Assembly: GCF_900102745.1 (NCBI RefSeq)
Contig: NZ_FMZF01000005.1
Coordinates: 341,373 to 405,372, forward strand
Reading direction: 5' to 3'
DNA: 64,000 nucleotides
From: Geodermatophilus telluris
Lineage (GTDB): Bacteria; Actinomycetota; Actinomycetes; Mycobacteriales; Geodermatophilaceae
The notes below the pieces were generated by a model, which saw only the letters and a program-made list of their open reading frames with translations, was not told the DNA's origin and did no database searches. Positions 1 to 8,985 of this stretch are shown here, piece by piece. A program made the translations under genes and the position numbers. Each line of letters begins with the position of its first letter. Within the stretch, counting starts at the first letter, position 1.

Positions 1-1121
1 CCTACAAGGACGGCGTCGTCTCCCGGCTCTACAAGGGCCTCCAGGGGCTGATCAAGAGCCGCAAGATCACCTACGTCGAGGGCGAGGGCCGGCTGGTCTC
101 CCCCACCGCCGTGTCGGTGGGCGGGCGGACCTACGAGGGCCGCCACGTCCTGCTGGCCACCGGCTCCTACTCGCGCAGCATCCCGGGCGTCGAGCTCGAC
201 GGCGTGCGGGTGATCGACAGCGAGCAGGCCCTGGGCCTCGACCGCGTACCGACCTCCGCGATCATCCTCGGCGGCGGCGTCATCGGCTGCGAGTTCGCCA
301 GCGCCTGGAAGTCCTTCGGCGTCGACGTGACGATCATCGAGGGCCTCAAGCACCTGGTCCCGCTGGAGGACGAGAGCTCCTCCAAGCTGCTCGAGCGGGC
401 GTTCCGCCGCCGGAAGATCAACTTCGAGCTCGGCAACCTGGTGTCGTCGGTGCAGCACACCGAGAACGGCGTCAAGGTCAGCCTGCAGAACGGCAAGGAG
501 TTCGAGGCCGAGATCGTGCTGGTCGCCGTCGGCCGCGGCCCGGTCAGCCAGGGTCTGGGCTACGAGGAGGCCGGCGTCGCGATGGACCGCGGCTACGTGC
601 TGGTCGACGAGTACTGCCAGACCAACGTGCCGACCGTCTCCGCCGTCGGCGACCTCATCCCCACCCTGCAGCTGGCCCACGTCGGCTTCGGTGAGGGCAT
701 CCTCGTCGCCGAGCGCCTTGCCGGGCTGCCGGTCGTGCCGATCGACTACGCCGGCGTCCCCCGGGTCACCTACTCCGAGCCCGAGGTCGCCTCGGTCGGC
801 CTCACCGAGGTGCAGGCCCGCGAGCAGTACGGCGACGACGTCGAGACGCTCACCTACGACCTCGGCGGCAACGGGCGCAGCCAGATCCTCAAGACCCAGG
901 GTGCGGTCAAGCTGATCCGCCAGAAGGACGGGCCGGTCGTCGGCGTGCACATGGTCGGCAGCCGCGTCGGCGAGCTCGTCGCCGAGGCCCAGCTGATCTT
1001 CAACTGGGAGGCCCTGCCCGACGAGGTGGCCGCCCTGATCCACCCGCACCCCACCCAGAGCGAGGCCCTCGGCGAGGCCCACCTGGCCCTGGCCGGCAAG
1101 CCCCTGCACGCGCACAGCTGA
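1..1121 (+). CDS. lpdA: Dihydrolipoyl dehydrogenase, 5'-truncated by window edge
   Basis: This is the E3 flavoprotein that reoxidises dihydrolipoamide on 2-oxoacid dehydrogenase complexes using NAD+. The reading frame is open from base 3, so the gene begins before the window; the FAD-binding N-terminus and redox-active disulfide are not visible. Seen here are the NAD-binding Rossmann motif GGGVIGCEFAS, the second FAD-site motif around SAVGDLIPT, the dimerisation domain and the C-terminal HPHPTQSE signature that carries the catalytic His/Glu pair. The gene ends 51 nt before sucB and shares its strand, so the two probably form an operon supplying E3 and E2. Family assignment is firm. Whether this E3 serves the pyruvate or the 2-oxoglutarate complex cannot be read from the sequence. 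Confidence 0.96.
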   Translation, partial: YKDGVVSRLYKGLQGLIKSRKITYVEGEGRLVSPTAVSVGGRTYEGRHVLLATGSYSRSIPGVELDGVRVIDSEQALGLDRVPTSAIILGGGVIGCEFASAWKSFGVDVTIIEGLKHLVPLEDESSSKLLERAFRRRKINFELGNLVSSVQHTENGVKVSLQNGKEFEAEIVLVAVGRGPVSQGLGYEEAGVAMDRGYVLVDEYCQTNVPTVSAVGDLIPTLQLAHVGFGEGILVAERLAGLPVVPIDYAGVPRVTYSEPEVASVGLTEVQAREQYGDDVETLTYDLGGNGRSQILKTQGAVKLIRQKDGPVVGVHMVGSRVGELVAEAQLIFNWEALPDEVAALIHPHPTQSEALGEAHLALAGKPLHAHS

Positions 1122-1172
1122 CCGAGCAACCCGTCTCCCCCACCCGCGCCGCCACGAAGGAGCCCTGCCCCG

Positions 1173-3089
1173 ATGCCGACCTCCGTCACCATGCCCGCCC
1201 TGGGCGAGAGCGTCACCGAGGGCACGGTCACCCGATGGCTCAAGCAGGAGGGTGAGCAGGTCGAGGTCGACGAGCCCCTCCTCGAGGTGTCGACCGACAA
1301 GGTCGACACCGAGATCCCCTCGCCCGCCGCCGGGGTGCTCACCCGGATCCTGGTGTCGGAGGACGAGACCGTCGAGGTCGGGGCCGAGCTGGCCGTGATC
1401 GGCGGCGAGGGTGACGGGGACGGCGGCGGCGCCCCCGCCTCCGCGGACGACCAGGACACCCCGCAGACGCCGGACCAGCAGGTCGACGACGCCGCCCCGG
1501 CCGCGCAGGAGCAGCAGGCCGCGCCCCAGCAGGAGCAGCAGCCGGAGCCGGCCCCGGCGTCGGCCGACAGCGGCTCCGGTGGCGGTGGCGGTGGCGGTGG
1601 CGGTGGCGGCGGCGGCGAGGGGACGCCGGTGACCATGCCGGCGCTCGGCGAGAGCGTCACCGAGGGCACCGTCACCCGCTGGCTCAAGGCCGTCGGTGAC
1701 GAGGTCAGCGCCGACGAGCCGCTGCTGGAGGTCTCGACCGACAAGGTCGACACCGAGATCCCCGCCCCGGTCTCCGGCACGCTGCTGGAGATCACGGTCA
1801 ACGAGGACGAGACCGTCGAGGTCGGTGCCCAGCTGGCCGTCATCGGCAGCGGCGCGGCGGCGAGCGAGCCCGCCCCGTCCGCGCCCGCCCCTGCTCCGGC
1901 CCAGCAGGACACCCCTGTCACGCAGCCGCCGGCACCGCGGCAGGAGCCGCCGGCCGCCGCGCCCCCCGGCCCGCCGCCGTCGGTCCCGGCCGGTGCCGAC
2001 TACGGGTCCGGTGCCGCCGAGACGGTCGCCGAGCAGCGGAGCGCCCCGCCGAGCCAGCCGCGCCCGGCCCCCTCCGGCGGACAGGCCCCGGCGCCCGCAT
2101 CCGCATCCGCGCCGGCGCCCGCCGACGGTGCGGGCACCTACGTCACCCCGCTGGTGCGCCGCCTGGCCGCCGAGCACGGGGTCGACCTGAACTCCGTCAC
2201 CGGCACCGGTGTCGGCGGGCGGATCCGCAAGCAGGACGTGCTCGCGGCCGCCGAGCAGGCCGCGGCACCCGCCGAGGCCCCGGCCCCGTCGGCCCCGTCG
2301 GCACCGGCCGCGGCCGGTGGGCGGCCGGCCACCCCGTCGCCGGCGGCGCAGCAGGACACGTCGCTGCGCGGCCGCACCGAGAAGATGTCGCGCCTGCGCA
2401 AGGTCATCGCCCAGCGGATGGTCGAGTCGCTCGCGGTCAGCGCGCAGCTGACCACCGTGGTCGAGGTCGACATCACCCGGATCGCCAAGCTCCGCGACCG
2501 GGCCAAGAAGGACTTCCAGACGCGTGAGGGCGTCAAGCTCTCCTTCCTGCCGTTCTTCGCCAAGGCGGCGGTCGAGGCGCTCAAGGCCCACCCGTCGGTG
2601 AACTCCTCGATCGACCTCGAGGCGGGCACGGTCACCTACCACGACGCCGAGAACCTGGGCGTCGCGGTGGACACCGAGCGCGGGCTGCTGGTGCCGGTCA
2701 TCCACGGCGCGGGCGACCTGAGCATCGGCGGCCTGGCCCGCAAGATCGCCGATCTGGCGGAGCGGACCCGGCTGAACAAGGTCACCCCCGACGAGCTCGG
2801 TGGCGGCACGTTCACGCTGACCAACACCGGCAGCCGCGGAGCCCTGTTCGACACGCCGATCATCAACCAGCCGCAGGTCGCCATCCTCGGCACCGGCAGC
2901 GTGGTCAAGCGCCCGGTGGTCGTCCAGGACCCCGACCTCGGTGAGGTCATCGCGGTCCGGTCGATGGTCTACCTGGCCCTCACCTACGACCACCGGATCG
3001 TCGACGGCGCCGACGCCGCTCGCTTCCTCGTCACGGTCAAGGACCGGCTGGAAGCAGGCCAGTTCGAGGGCGACCTCGGTCTCGCCTGA
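1173..3089 (+). CDS. sucB: 2-oxoglutarate dehydrogenase E2 (dihydrolipoamide succinyltransferase)
   Basis: The 638-residue E2 core of a 2-oxoacid dehydrogenase complex transfers the acyl group from lipoyl-lysine to CoA. Two lipoyl domains are present, each with the lipoylated lysine in DKVDTEI (about residues 45 and 195). They are joined by a Gln/Pro/Ala-rich linker containing a run of about twelve glycines. A peripheral subunit-binding domain follows near residue 325 ([15 protein letters not shown]). The catalytic domain ends with the HxxxD motif (TYDHRIVDG). A GAAGGAG ribosome site precedes the ATG by 11 nt. This is the DlaT/SucB type of actinobacteria and lies with lipB and lipA, which make its cofactor. 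Substrate specificity (succinyl or acetyl) is inferred from family naming only. Confidence 0.95.
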   Translation: MPTSVTMPALGESVTEGTVTRWLKQEGEQVEVDEPLLEVSTDKVDTEIPSPAAGVLTRILVSEDETVEVGAELAVIGGEGDGDGGGAPASADDQDTPQTPDQQVDDAAPAAQEQQAAPQQEQQPEPAPASADSGSGGGGGGGGGGGGGEGTPVTMPALGESVTEGTVTRWLKAVGDEVSADEPLLEVSTDKVDTEIPAPVSGTLLEITVNEDETVEVGAQLAVIGSGAAASEPAPSAPAPAPAQQDTPVTQPPAPRQEPPAAAPPGPPPSVPAGADYGSGAAETVAEQRSAPPSQPRPAPSGGQAPAPASASAPAPADGAGTYVTPLVRRLAAEHGVDLNSVTGTGVGGRIRKQDVLAAAEQAAAPAEAPAPSAPSAPAAAGGRPATPSPAAQQDTSLRGRTEKMSRLRKVIAQRMVESLAVSAQLTTVVEVDITRIAKLRDRAKKDFQTREGVKLSFLPFFAKAAVEALKAHPSVNSSIDLEAGTVTYHDAENLGVAVDTERGLLVPVIHGAGDLSIGGLARKIADLAERTRLNKVTPDELGGGTFTLTNTGSRGALFDTPIINQPQVAILGTGSVVKRPVVVQDPDLGEVIAVRSMVYLALTYDHRIVDGADAARFLVTVKDRLEAGQFEGDLGLA

Positions 3090-3097
3090 CGTCACAC

Positions 3098-3131
3098 GGT
3101 CGGGCCCCGGCGTGCGCGCCGGGGCCCGACC
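3098..3131 (+). terminator. Strong hairpin after sucB
   Basis: A perfect 15-bp stem (GGTCGGGCCCCGGCG and its complement) with a TGCG loop starts 8 nt after the sucB stop. There is no T-tract, as is common in high-GC actinobacteria. It probably ends the lpdA-sucB transcript. Confidence 0.75.
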
Positions 3132-3161
3132 GCGTCCCGGCCCAGGGGATCGAGGAGGCTC

Positions 3162-4073
3162 ATGAAGATCGCGGTCACCGGCGCGTCCGGGTTGATCGGC
3201 AACGCGCTTGTCCCCGCCCTGCGCGCCGATGGGCACGAGGTCGTCCGGCTGGTCCGCCGAACCCCCCGCACCGCCGACGAGCACCGGTGGGAGCCCCAGC
3301 ACCGCTCGATCGACCCCGCGCTGCTGCGCGACGTCGACGCGGTGGTCAACCTGGCCGGCACGCCGATCCGCCCGCGTCCCTTCACCGCGCGCTACCGCCG
3401 GGACCTGCTGGCCAGCCGGGTCGACAGCACCAGCACCATCAGCGAGGCGCTGGCGGTGGTGGCCGCCGAGGAGCCGGGTCGTCGCCGCGTGCTGCTCTCG
3501 GCCTCCGCGGTGGGCTACTACGGCGACACCGGCGGCCGCGTGACCGACGAGCAGGCCCCGCCCGGGGACGACTTCCTCGCCCGCCTCTGCGTGCAGTGGG
3601 AGGACGCCACCCGACCGGCGGCCGACGCCGGCGTGCGGGTGGTCACCCTGCGCACCGGACTGGTCATCGGCCGCGGCGCGATGCTCGTCCGGATCCTCGG
3701 CACCGTGTTCCGCGCCGGACTCGGCGGCCGGATGGGCTCGGGCCACCAGTACTGGCCGTGGGTGAGCCTGGCCGACGAGGTGGGTGCCATCCGCTTCCTG
3801 CTCACCGCCGAGGACGTGTCCGGCCCGGTGAACCTGACCGGCCCCGACCCGGTGACCAACGCGGACTTCGTGCGGGACCTCGCCCGGGCGGTGCACCGGC
3901 CGGCCGTCCTCCCGGTCCCCGCCCCGGTCATCCGGCTGGCCCTCGGCGAGTTCGGCCGCTCCAGCGTCCTGGCCGGTCAGCGGGCCGTCCCCGCGCGGCT
4001 GCGCGCCGCCGGGTACGACTTCACCCACCACGACCTGCCCGCGGCGCTGCGCGACGCCCTCGCGCGGGGCTGA
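3162..4073 (+). CDS. TIGR01777 family (SDR39U1-like) epimerase
   Basis: A 303-residue extended short-chain dehydrogenase/reductase with an N-terminal NAD(P)-binding motif, TGASGLIG, at residues 7-14. SASAVGYYGD carries the YYG signature of this family, and a C-terminal region corresponds to DUF1731. Length and order match the Rv2216 homologue that sits between dlaT and lipB in mycobacteria. The substrate is unknown; E. coli YfcH and human SDR39U1 are family members of undefined function. The ATG is preceded by GAGGAGG-like sequence (cgaggaggctc), which supports this start. The gene converges on the kinase gene with a 6-nt gap. Confidence 0.9.
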   Translation: MKIAVTGASGLIGNALVPALRADGHEVVRLVRRTPRTADEHRWEPQHRSIDPALLRDVDAVVNLAGTPIRPRPFTARYRRDLLASRVDSTSTISEALAVVAAEEPGRRRVLLSASAVGYYGDTGGRVTDEQAPPGDDFLARLCVQWEDATRPAADAGVRVVTLRTGLVIGRGAMLVRILGTVFRAGLGGRMGSGHQYWPWVSLADEVGAIRFLLTAEDVSGPVNLTGPDPVTNADFVRDLARAVHRPAVLPVPAPVIRLALGEFGRSSVLAGQRAVPARLRAAGYDFTHHDLPAALRDALARG

Positions 4074-4079
4074 CCGGCC

Positions 4080-5777
4080 TCACGCCAGCCGCCCGGCCGA
4101 CTCGATCCGCCAGCCGCCGGGGGTGGGGACGAGCACCATGCCGACCGCCGTCCGCCCGCGACCGTCCTCGGTGCGCAGCGGGGGACCCCCGGGATCGTCG
4201 GCGGCGACGACCTCGTAGGCCGGCCAGCTGTCGACCAGCCGCAGCGCCACCCGGCCATCGGCGCCGGGGGTGCCGGTGACGTGCACCTCCTCGACGACCG
4301 GCCGGAAGCCGCGCAGCAGCTCGCCGGACGCAGCGAGCGACGCCGCGTACGCGCGGTCGGCGGCCAGCAGCGCGCTGTCCGGCGCGTAGACCTCCGCGAG
4401 CGCCGCCGGGGACGCGTCGGACAGGGCCTCGGCGCGGCGGGCGTAGAGCGCGGCGAGCACCACCGGCCAGTCGGGGGCCTCGGCGACCGTGGGCTCGGCG
4501 ACCGTGGGCTCGGCGACCGTGGGCTCGGCTGCGGGCGGCGGGCCCGAGGTCTGTGCCGGTGCCGGAGACGAGGTCGGTGCCGGCGCCGCAGACGACGTCG
4601 GTGCGGGTGCGGTGGACGTGCCGCCGGTCGCCGCCGCGGTCGACGACGTCACGGCGGCCTGCCCGCCCGCTCCCCCGGGCCCCGACCGGGTCCACACCGT
4701 CCCCAGCCAGACGGCGCCGGTGACCAGCGCGGCCACGCCGACCGCCGCGACGGTGCGGCGCAGCAGCGCACCGCCCGGCCGGGGCAGCCGCAGCAGACGC
4801 CGCCGGGCCGGCCGCACCTCGCGTGGCGGTGGCCGCCGGTGCCGCCCGGGCACCTCGTGGGTCAGCTCGGTGCGCGGGACCCGTCCGGCGCCCGCGCCCT
4901 CCACGCCCGTGGCGGCCAACCGCACCGGCTCCGGACGGCAGGCGTGCCGCAGGTCGAGTGCGAAGGCCGCCGCCGAGCCCCGCTCGTGCGGATCGGGTGA
5001 CAGGCCCCGGGCGACGACGTCGAGCAGGGCCGGCGGGACTCCGGGAGCCAGCTCGGCGAGGTCGGGGAGCTCCGCGGTCGCGGCCACGGCGAGCGTGTCG
5101 GCCGGGGTCGCGGCGTTCCACGGTGCCACCCCGGTCAGGGCGTGGAACGCCGCGGCCGCGACCCCGAAGACGTCCGACGCCGGGCCGGGCGCCGCGCCAC
5201 GGGCCACCGCGGGGTCGACGTAGGCCGGCGTGACCGCACCTGCCGCCTCCTCGCCGAGCACCCGGGCAACCCCCAGGTCGGTGAGCACCGGGCGGCCCTC
5301 GGCGGTGAAGACGACGTTGCCCGGGGAGAGGTCACCGTGCACGACGCCCTGCTCGTGGGCACAGGCCAGCGCCGCCGCCACCGGTGCCAGCGCGGTGACC
5401 ACCTCCCCCGGGCTCAGCCGCCCGCGCCGGGACAGCAGGTCGGCCAGGCTGCCGCCCTCCAGCAGGTCGAGGACCAGCGCCACCCGGGGCGGGCCGCCCC
5501 GGCGCGGCTGGTGCACCACCTCGTGCAGCCGGACCAGGTGCGGGTGGTCCAGGGCGCCCAGCAGCGCCGCCTCCCGCGCCTGCCGCTCGGCGTCCCCGGC
5601 CAGCAGCACCTTGACCGCCACGGGCCGGCCGCCGGCCCGGGGCACCGCCCGCCAGACCTCGCCGGACCCGCCCCGGCCGAGCAGGCTCTCGAGCCGGTAC
5701 CCGGGGACCGCGGGCGGCCGCGGGGCACCGTCGGGCAGGGCGTCGGCGGGGCCGGCGGGGTCCGGGGTGGCAGGCAC
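4080..5777 (-). CDS. Membrane Ser/Thr protein kinase with extracytoplasmic domain
   Basis: A 565-residue Hanks-type kinase. The glycine loop GRGGSGEVW lies at 34-42, the ATP lysine is K56, the catalytic loop HGDLSPGN starts at 148 and the metal motif is DLG (167-169) instead of DFG. A basic juxtamembrane stretch is followed by one transmembrane helix (about 342-362). Next come a Ser/Thr/Pro-rich stalk with a triple five-residue repeat and a C-terminal domain of about 110 residues that looks NTF2/SnoaL-like, with no known ligand. The GTG at 5777 was chosen because TAGCCT lies 7 nt upstream, a leaderless arrangement; a longer frame would run into the divergent FAD gene. HG replaces the usual HR before the catalytic Asp, as in non-RD kinases, so activation-loop control may differ. 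Confidence 0.88.
   Translation of the reverse strand: MPATPDPAGPADALPDGAPRPPAVPGYRLESLLGRGGSGEVWRAVPRAGGRPVAVKVLLAGDAERQAREAALLGALDHPHLVRLHEVVHQPRRGGPPRVALVLDLLEGGSLADLLSRRGRLSPGEVVTALAPVAAALACAHEQGVVHGDLSPGNVVFTAEGRPVLTDLGVARVLGEEAAGAVTPAYVDPAVARGAAPGPASDVFGVAAAAFHALTGVAPWNAATPADTLAVAATAELPDLAELAPGVPPALLDVVARGLSPDPHERGSAAAFALDLRHACRPEPVRLAATGVEGAGAGRVPRTELTHEVPGRHRRPPPREVRPARRRLLRLPRPGGALLRRTVAAVGVAALVTGAVWLGTVWTRSGPGGAGGQAAVTSSTAAATGGTSTAPAPTSSAAPAPTSSPAPAQTSGPPPAAEPTVAEPTVAEPTVAEAPDWPVVLAALYARRAEALSDASPAALAEVYAPDSALLAADRAYAASLAASGELLRGFRPVVEEVHVTGTPGADGRVALRLVDSWPAYEVVAADDPGGPPLRTEDGRGRTAVGMVLVPTPGGWRIESAGRLA
4480..4524. repeat. Three tandem 15-bp units in the kinase stalk
   Basis: Three identical copies of TCGGCGACCGTGGGC encode the minus-strand peptide unit AEPTV in the extracytoplasmic stalk of the kinase. 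Exact identity at DNA level suggests recent slippage and likely length variation between strains. Confidence 0.9.
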
Positions 5778-5894
5778 GGCGGGGAGGCTAGGCCGGTCGG
5801 CCGCCGGCCCGCTCCGTCCGTCCACAGGCCGCTGCGGCGTCCACAGCCCCGTCCCGGACGGGTGACCGGGGCGGCGAGCACCTAGGTTCGGGAC

Positions 5895-7142
5895 ATGTCG
5901 CTGCCCACCCGTGCCGAGGTCGTCGTCGTCGGCGCGGGCCTGGCCGGGCTGTCGGTGGCCACCCGCCTCGCCGCCGCCGGGCGCGACGTGCACGTCCTCG
6001 AGGCCGCCGCGCACGCGGGCGGCCGGCTGGCCACCCAGCGCGTCGACGGCTTCGTCGTCGACCGGGGCTTCCAGGTCCTCAACACCGGCTACCCCCGGGC
6101 GGCCGACCTCGACCTGGCCGCGCTCGAGCTCGGCTGGTTCACCCCGGGCGCGGTGGTGTGGGAGGGCGGGCGCGCCCACCGGGTGGTCGACCCCCGACGC
6201 CGCCCGGGCGCGGCGCTGGACACGCTGCGCGCCCCGCTGGGCCCGCTGCCCCGCAAGCTGGCGGTCGCCGCCTTCTCGGCACGGGCGGCCTACACGCCGG
6301 TGTCACGGCTGCTGGCCGCGCCCGAGACCGGCGCCGACGAGCACCTGGCCCGGGCCGGCATCGGGGCCGCGGCCCGGGAACGGTTCTTCGGCCCCTTCCT
6401 CGCCGGCGTGCTGCTCGAGGACCGGCTCGAGACCTCCAGCCGCTACCTCGACCTGCTCTGGCGGAGCTTCGCCCGCGGCGCCACGGGTCTGCCGGCCCGC
6501 GGCATCCAGGCGATCGGCGAGCAGCTGGCCGGGCGGGTCGGCGCCGAGCGGCTGCACCACGGCGTGCGGGTCGGCGAGGTGTCGGGGACGTCGGTCACCA
6601 GCGACGCCGGACGGGTGCAGGCCGACGCCGTCGTCGTCGCCACCGACCCCGCCACCGCGGCCGCACTGGTGCCCGCCGTGCAGGCGAGCGCGCCGCGGCA
6701 GGTGACCACCCACTACCACGTGCTGCCGGGCAGCCCCTGGCCCGATCCGCTCATCGTCCTCGGCACACCGGGCGGACAGCTGGTCAACAGCGTGGTGCTC
6801 ACCGACGCCCAGCCCGCCTACGGCCCCGACGGCCGGGCCCTGCTGGCGAGCAACTCCCTCCTGCCCACCCGCGAGGCCGACGTGCGCGCGGAGGTTGCGC
6901 GGCTGCACGGCGTCGCGGTCGCCGACCTCGAGCACCTCACCACCGTCACGGTCACCGGCGCGCAGCCGGCCGCGCTGCCGCCGCTGCAGCCGCGCCGCCC
7001 GGTCGACCTGGGCGGCGGGCTCTTCGTGTGCGGTGACCACCGCGACACCCCGTCCATCCAGGGAGCCATGGCCAGCGGCCGGCGCACCGCCGCGGCGGTG
7101 CTGCGGAGACTGCAGCCGGGCACCCGGCGAGGAGCCGCCTGA
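5895..7142 (+). CDS. FAD-dependent amine-oxidase-type oxidoreductase
   Basis: A 415-residue flavoprotein with an N-terminal dinucleotide motif (VVVGAGLAGLSVATRL) followed by GGR, and a C-terminal FAD motif (FVCGDHRDTPSIQGAM). These are typical of the NAD(P)/FAD amine oxidase and phytoene-desaturase-like group. The substrate is unknown. TAGGTT at 5883-5888 lies 6 nt before the ATG, suggesting leaderless transcription. The stop overlaps the next ATG by one base (TGATG), so it is translationally coupled to the peptidase E homologue. It diverges from the kinase gene, and both promoters lie in the 117 bp between them. Confidence 0.88.
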   Translation: MSLPTRAEVVVVGAGLAGLSVATRLAAAGRDVHVLEAAAHAGGRLATQRVDGFVVDRGFQVLNTGYPRAADLDLAALELGWFTPGAVVWEGGRAHRVVDPRRRPGAALDTLRAPLGPLPRKLAVAAFSARAAYTPVSRLLAAPETGADEHLARAGIGAAARERFFGPFLAGVLLEDRLETSSRYLDLLWRSFARGATGLPARGIQAIGEQLAGRVGAERLHHGVRVGEVSGTSVTSDAGRVQADAVVVATDPATAAALVPAVQASAPRQVTTHYHVLPGSPWPDPLIVLGTPGGQLVNSVVLTDAQPAYGPDGRALLASNSLLPTREADVRAEVARLHGVAVADLEHLTTVTVTGAQPAALPPLQPRRPVDLGGGLFVCGDHRDTPSIQGAMASGRRTAAAVLRRLQPGTRRGAA

Positions 7143-7876
7143 TGCCCGCGACCGCCCCGACGATCCTCGCCACCAGCATCGGCTTCGACTCCCGCGGCCG
7201 TGGGCCCTACGACTGGGCTCCCGGGCCGGTGTTCGACCTGGCCGTCGAGCTGGCGGGGGCGCCGGAGCAGCCGCGGCTGTGCTACCTCGGCACCGCGACC
7301 GGTGACGACCCGGTGCGGGTGGCCGGGGTCTACGGCGCGTTCGCCGGCAGCGCGGTGCGGGTCAGCCACCTGAGCCTGTTCCCGATGCCGACGGTGCCCG
7401 ACGTGCGGGCGCACCTGCTGGCGCAGGACGTCGTGTGGGTCGGCGGCGGCAGCGTGGCCAACCTGCTGGCGGTCTGGCGGGTGCACGGGCTCGACGAGGT
7501 GCTGGCCGAGTGCTGGCGGGCCGGGGTCGTGCTGGGCGGGGTGTCGGCGGGGTCACTGTGCTGGCACGTCGGGGGCACGACCGACTCCTACGGTCCCGAC
7601 CTGCGGCCGGTCACGAACGGCCTGGGCCTGATCCCGACGTCCAACGGCGTGCACTACGACTCGGAGGAGCAGCGCCGCCCGCTGTACCAGCGGCTGGTCG
7701 CCGACGGGACGCTCCCGGCCGGGCACGCCACCGACGACGGCGTCGGCCTGGTGTACCGCGGCACCGCGATGGTCGAGGCCGTCGCCGACCGCCCGGGCAA
7801 GGCGGCCTACCGCGTCGAGCTGGGCCCCGACGGCAGCGCGGTGGAGACCCGCCTCGAGCCGCGGCGGCTCCGGTGA
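7142..7876 (+). CDS. Peptidase E-like protein (family S51)
   Basis: A 244-residue member of the dipeptidase E / class I glutamine-amidotransferase-like fold. The nucleophile elbow GVSAGS places the serine at about 135, and [13 protein letters not shown] lies before it as in PepE. The family hydrolyses N-terminal Asp dipeptides, but many actinobacterial members are untested. The start overlaps the preceding stop, so it probably shares that transcript. No signal peptide is seen, so it should be cytoplasmic. The link to an FAD oxidoreductase is unexplained. Confidence 0.87.
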   Translation: MPATAPTILATSIGFDSRGRGPYDWAPGPVFDLAVELAGAPEQPRLCYLGTATGDDPVRVAGVYGAFAGSAVRVSHLSLFPMPTVPDVRAHLLAQDVVWVGGGSVANLLAVWRVHGLDEVLAECWRAGVVLGGVSAGSLCWHVGGTTDSYGPDLRPVTNGLGLIPTSNGVHYDSEEQRRPLYQRLVADGTLPAGHATDDGVGLVYRGTAMVEAVADRPGKAAYRVELGPDGSAVETRLEPRRLR

Positions 7877-7898
7877 GCCCGGGCATAGGCTGGACGGC

Positions 7899-8558
7899 GT
7901 GACCGAGTTGCACGTCGTCCGGGCCGGCACCGTCCCCTACGAGCAGGCCTGGGAGCGCCAGCGCGAGATCCACGCCGCGCGCGTGGCCGGGGAGGGCCCC
8001 GACACCCTGCTCCTGCTCGAGCACCCGTCGGTCTACACCGCCGGCCGGCGCACCGAGCCCCACGAGCGGCCGTTCGACGGCACCCCCGTGATCGACGTCG
8101 ACCGTGGCGGCAAGATCACCTGGCACGGGCCCGGCCAGCTGGTCGGCTACCCGATCGTGGCGCTGCCGGACCCCGTGGACGTCGTCGCGCACGTGCGCCG
8201 GCTCGAGGACGCCCTCATGTCGGTGTGCACCGGCCTGGGCGTGTCGACGCAGCGGGTCGAGGGCCGCAGCGGCGTCTGGGTGGCCGCCGACGCACCCGGC
8301 CCCGGCAGCCGGTTGCGCCCCGAGCGCAAGATCGCCGCGATCGGCGTCCGGGTCGCGCGCGGGGTCACCATGCACGGCTTCGCGCTCAACTGCGACCCCG
8401 ACCTGGGGGCCTTCGGCGCGATCGTGCCCTGCGGCATCGTCGACGCCGGGGTCACCTCGCTGAGCGCCGAGCTCGGCCGGGACGTGCCCGTCGCCGAGGT
8501 GGTCGACGCGGTGGAGGACGCGGTGCGGCAGGTCCTCACCCTGGCGCCGGCCGCCTGA
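7899..8558 (+). CDS. lipB: Octanoyl-[ACP]:protein N-octanoyltransferase
   Basis: LipB moves octanoate from acyl carrier protein to lipoyl domains such as those of SucB; LipA then inserts sulfur. The 219-residue protein has the conserved lysine (K144 in RKIAAIG) and catalytic cysteine (C178 in VPCGI), plus the [11 protein letters not shown] signature near residue 70. The GTG start has TAGGCT 7 nt upstream, so lipB can be transcribed from its own leaderless promoter although the preceding gene ends only 22 nt away. Order relative to sucB and lipA matches mycobacteria. Confidence 0.97.
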   Translation: MTELHVVRAGTVPYEQAWERQREIHAARVAGEGPDTLLLLEHPSVYTAGRRTEPHERPFDGTPVIDVDRGGKITWHGPGQLVGYPIVALPDPVDVVAHVRRLEDALMSVCTGLGVSTQRVEGRSGVWVAADAPGPGSRLRPERKIAAIGVRVARGVTMHGFALNCDPDLGAFGAIVPCGIVDAGVTSLSAELGRDVPVAEVVDAVEDAVRQVLTLAPAA

Positions 8559-8574
8559 GCCCGGCCACCGCAGC

Positions 8575-8958
8575 ATGGCCGAGCTGCCGCGGAGCACCTA
8601 CGTCAGCCTGACCACGTTCCGCCGCACCGGGCAGCCGGTGCCCACCCCGGTGTGGGCCGCGCCCGACGGCGGGAGCCTCGTGGTCTGGACCCGCGCCGAC
8701 TCGGGCAAGGTCAAACGGCTGCGGCACACCAGCCGGGTCACCGTCGCCCCGTGCGACGTCCGCGGCCGCCTCCTCGGCGACGCCGTCGAGGCCACCGCCG
8801 TCCTCGTGCCGGCTCACGAGTGGCGGCAGGCGCGGGCGGCCCTCGCCCGGCGCTACGGCTGGCGCTGGCGGATCTCCTACACCAGCGCGCGACTGTGGCA
8901 GCGGCTCACCCGGCCGGGCACGCAGCGCCACGCGATGATCCGCATCCGTCCCGCCTGA
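8575..8958 (+). CDS. PPOX-class F420-dependent oxidoreductase-like protein
   Basis: A 127-residue single-domain split-barrel flavin or F420-binding protein. The start (FRRTGQPVPTPVWAA) and SGKVKRLRHT are typical of PPOX-class family members that use deazaflavin F420 in actinobacteria. The gene begins 16 nt after lipB and may be cotranscribed. An F420:NADPH oxidoreductase is encoded later in the window, consistent with an F420-using organism. The substrate is unknown. Confidence 0.85.
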   Translation: MAELPRSTYVSLTTFRRTGQPVPTPVWAAPDGGSLVVWTRADSGKVKRLRHTSRVTVAPCDVRGRLLGDAVEATAVLVPAHEWRQARAALARRYGWRWRISYTSARLWQRLTRPGTQRHAMIRIRPA

Positions 8959-8985
8959 GCGGGCGCCCAGGCGGGACGGCGGGGA

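Noticed and set aside
1573..1620. GGC/GGT repeat in sucB as a possible CRISPR or satellite
   Set aside because: It encodes the poly-Gly linker between lipoyl domains; no spacers or repeat units of CRISPR size are present.
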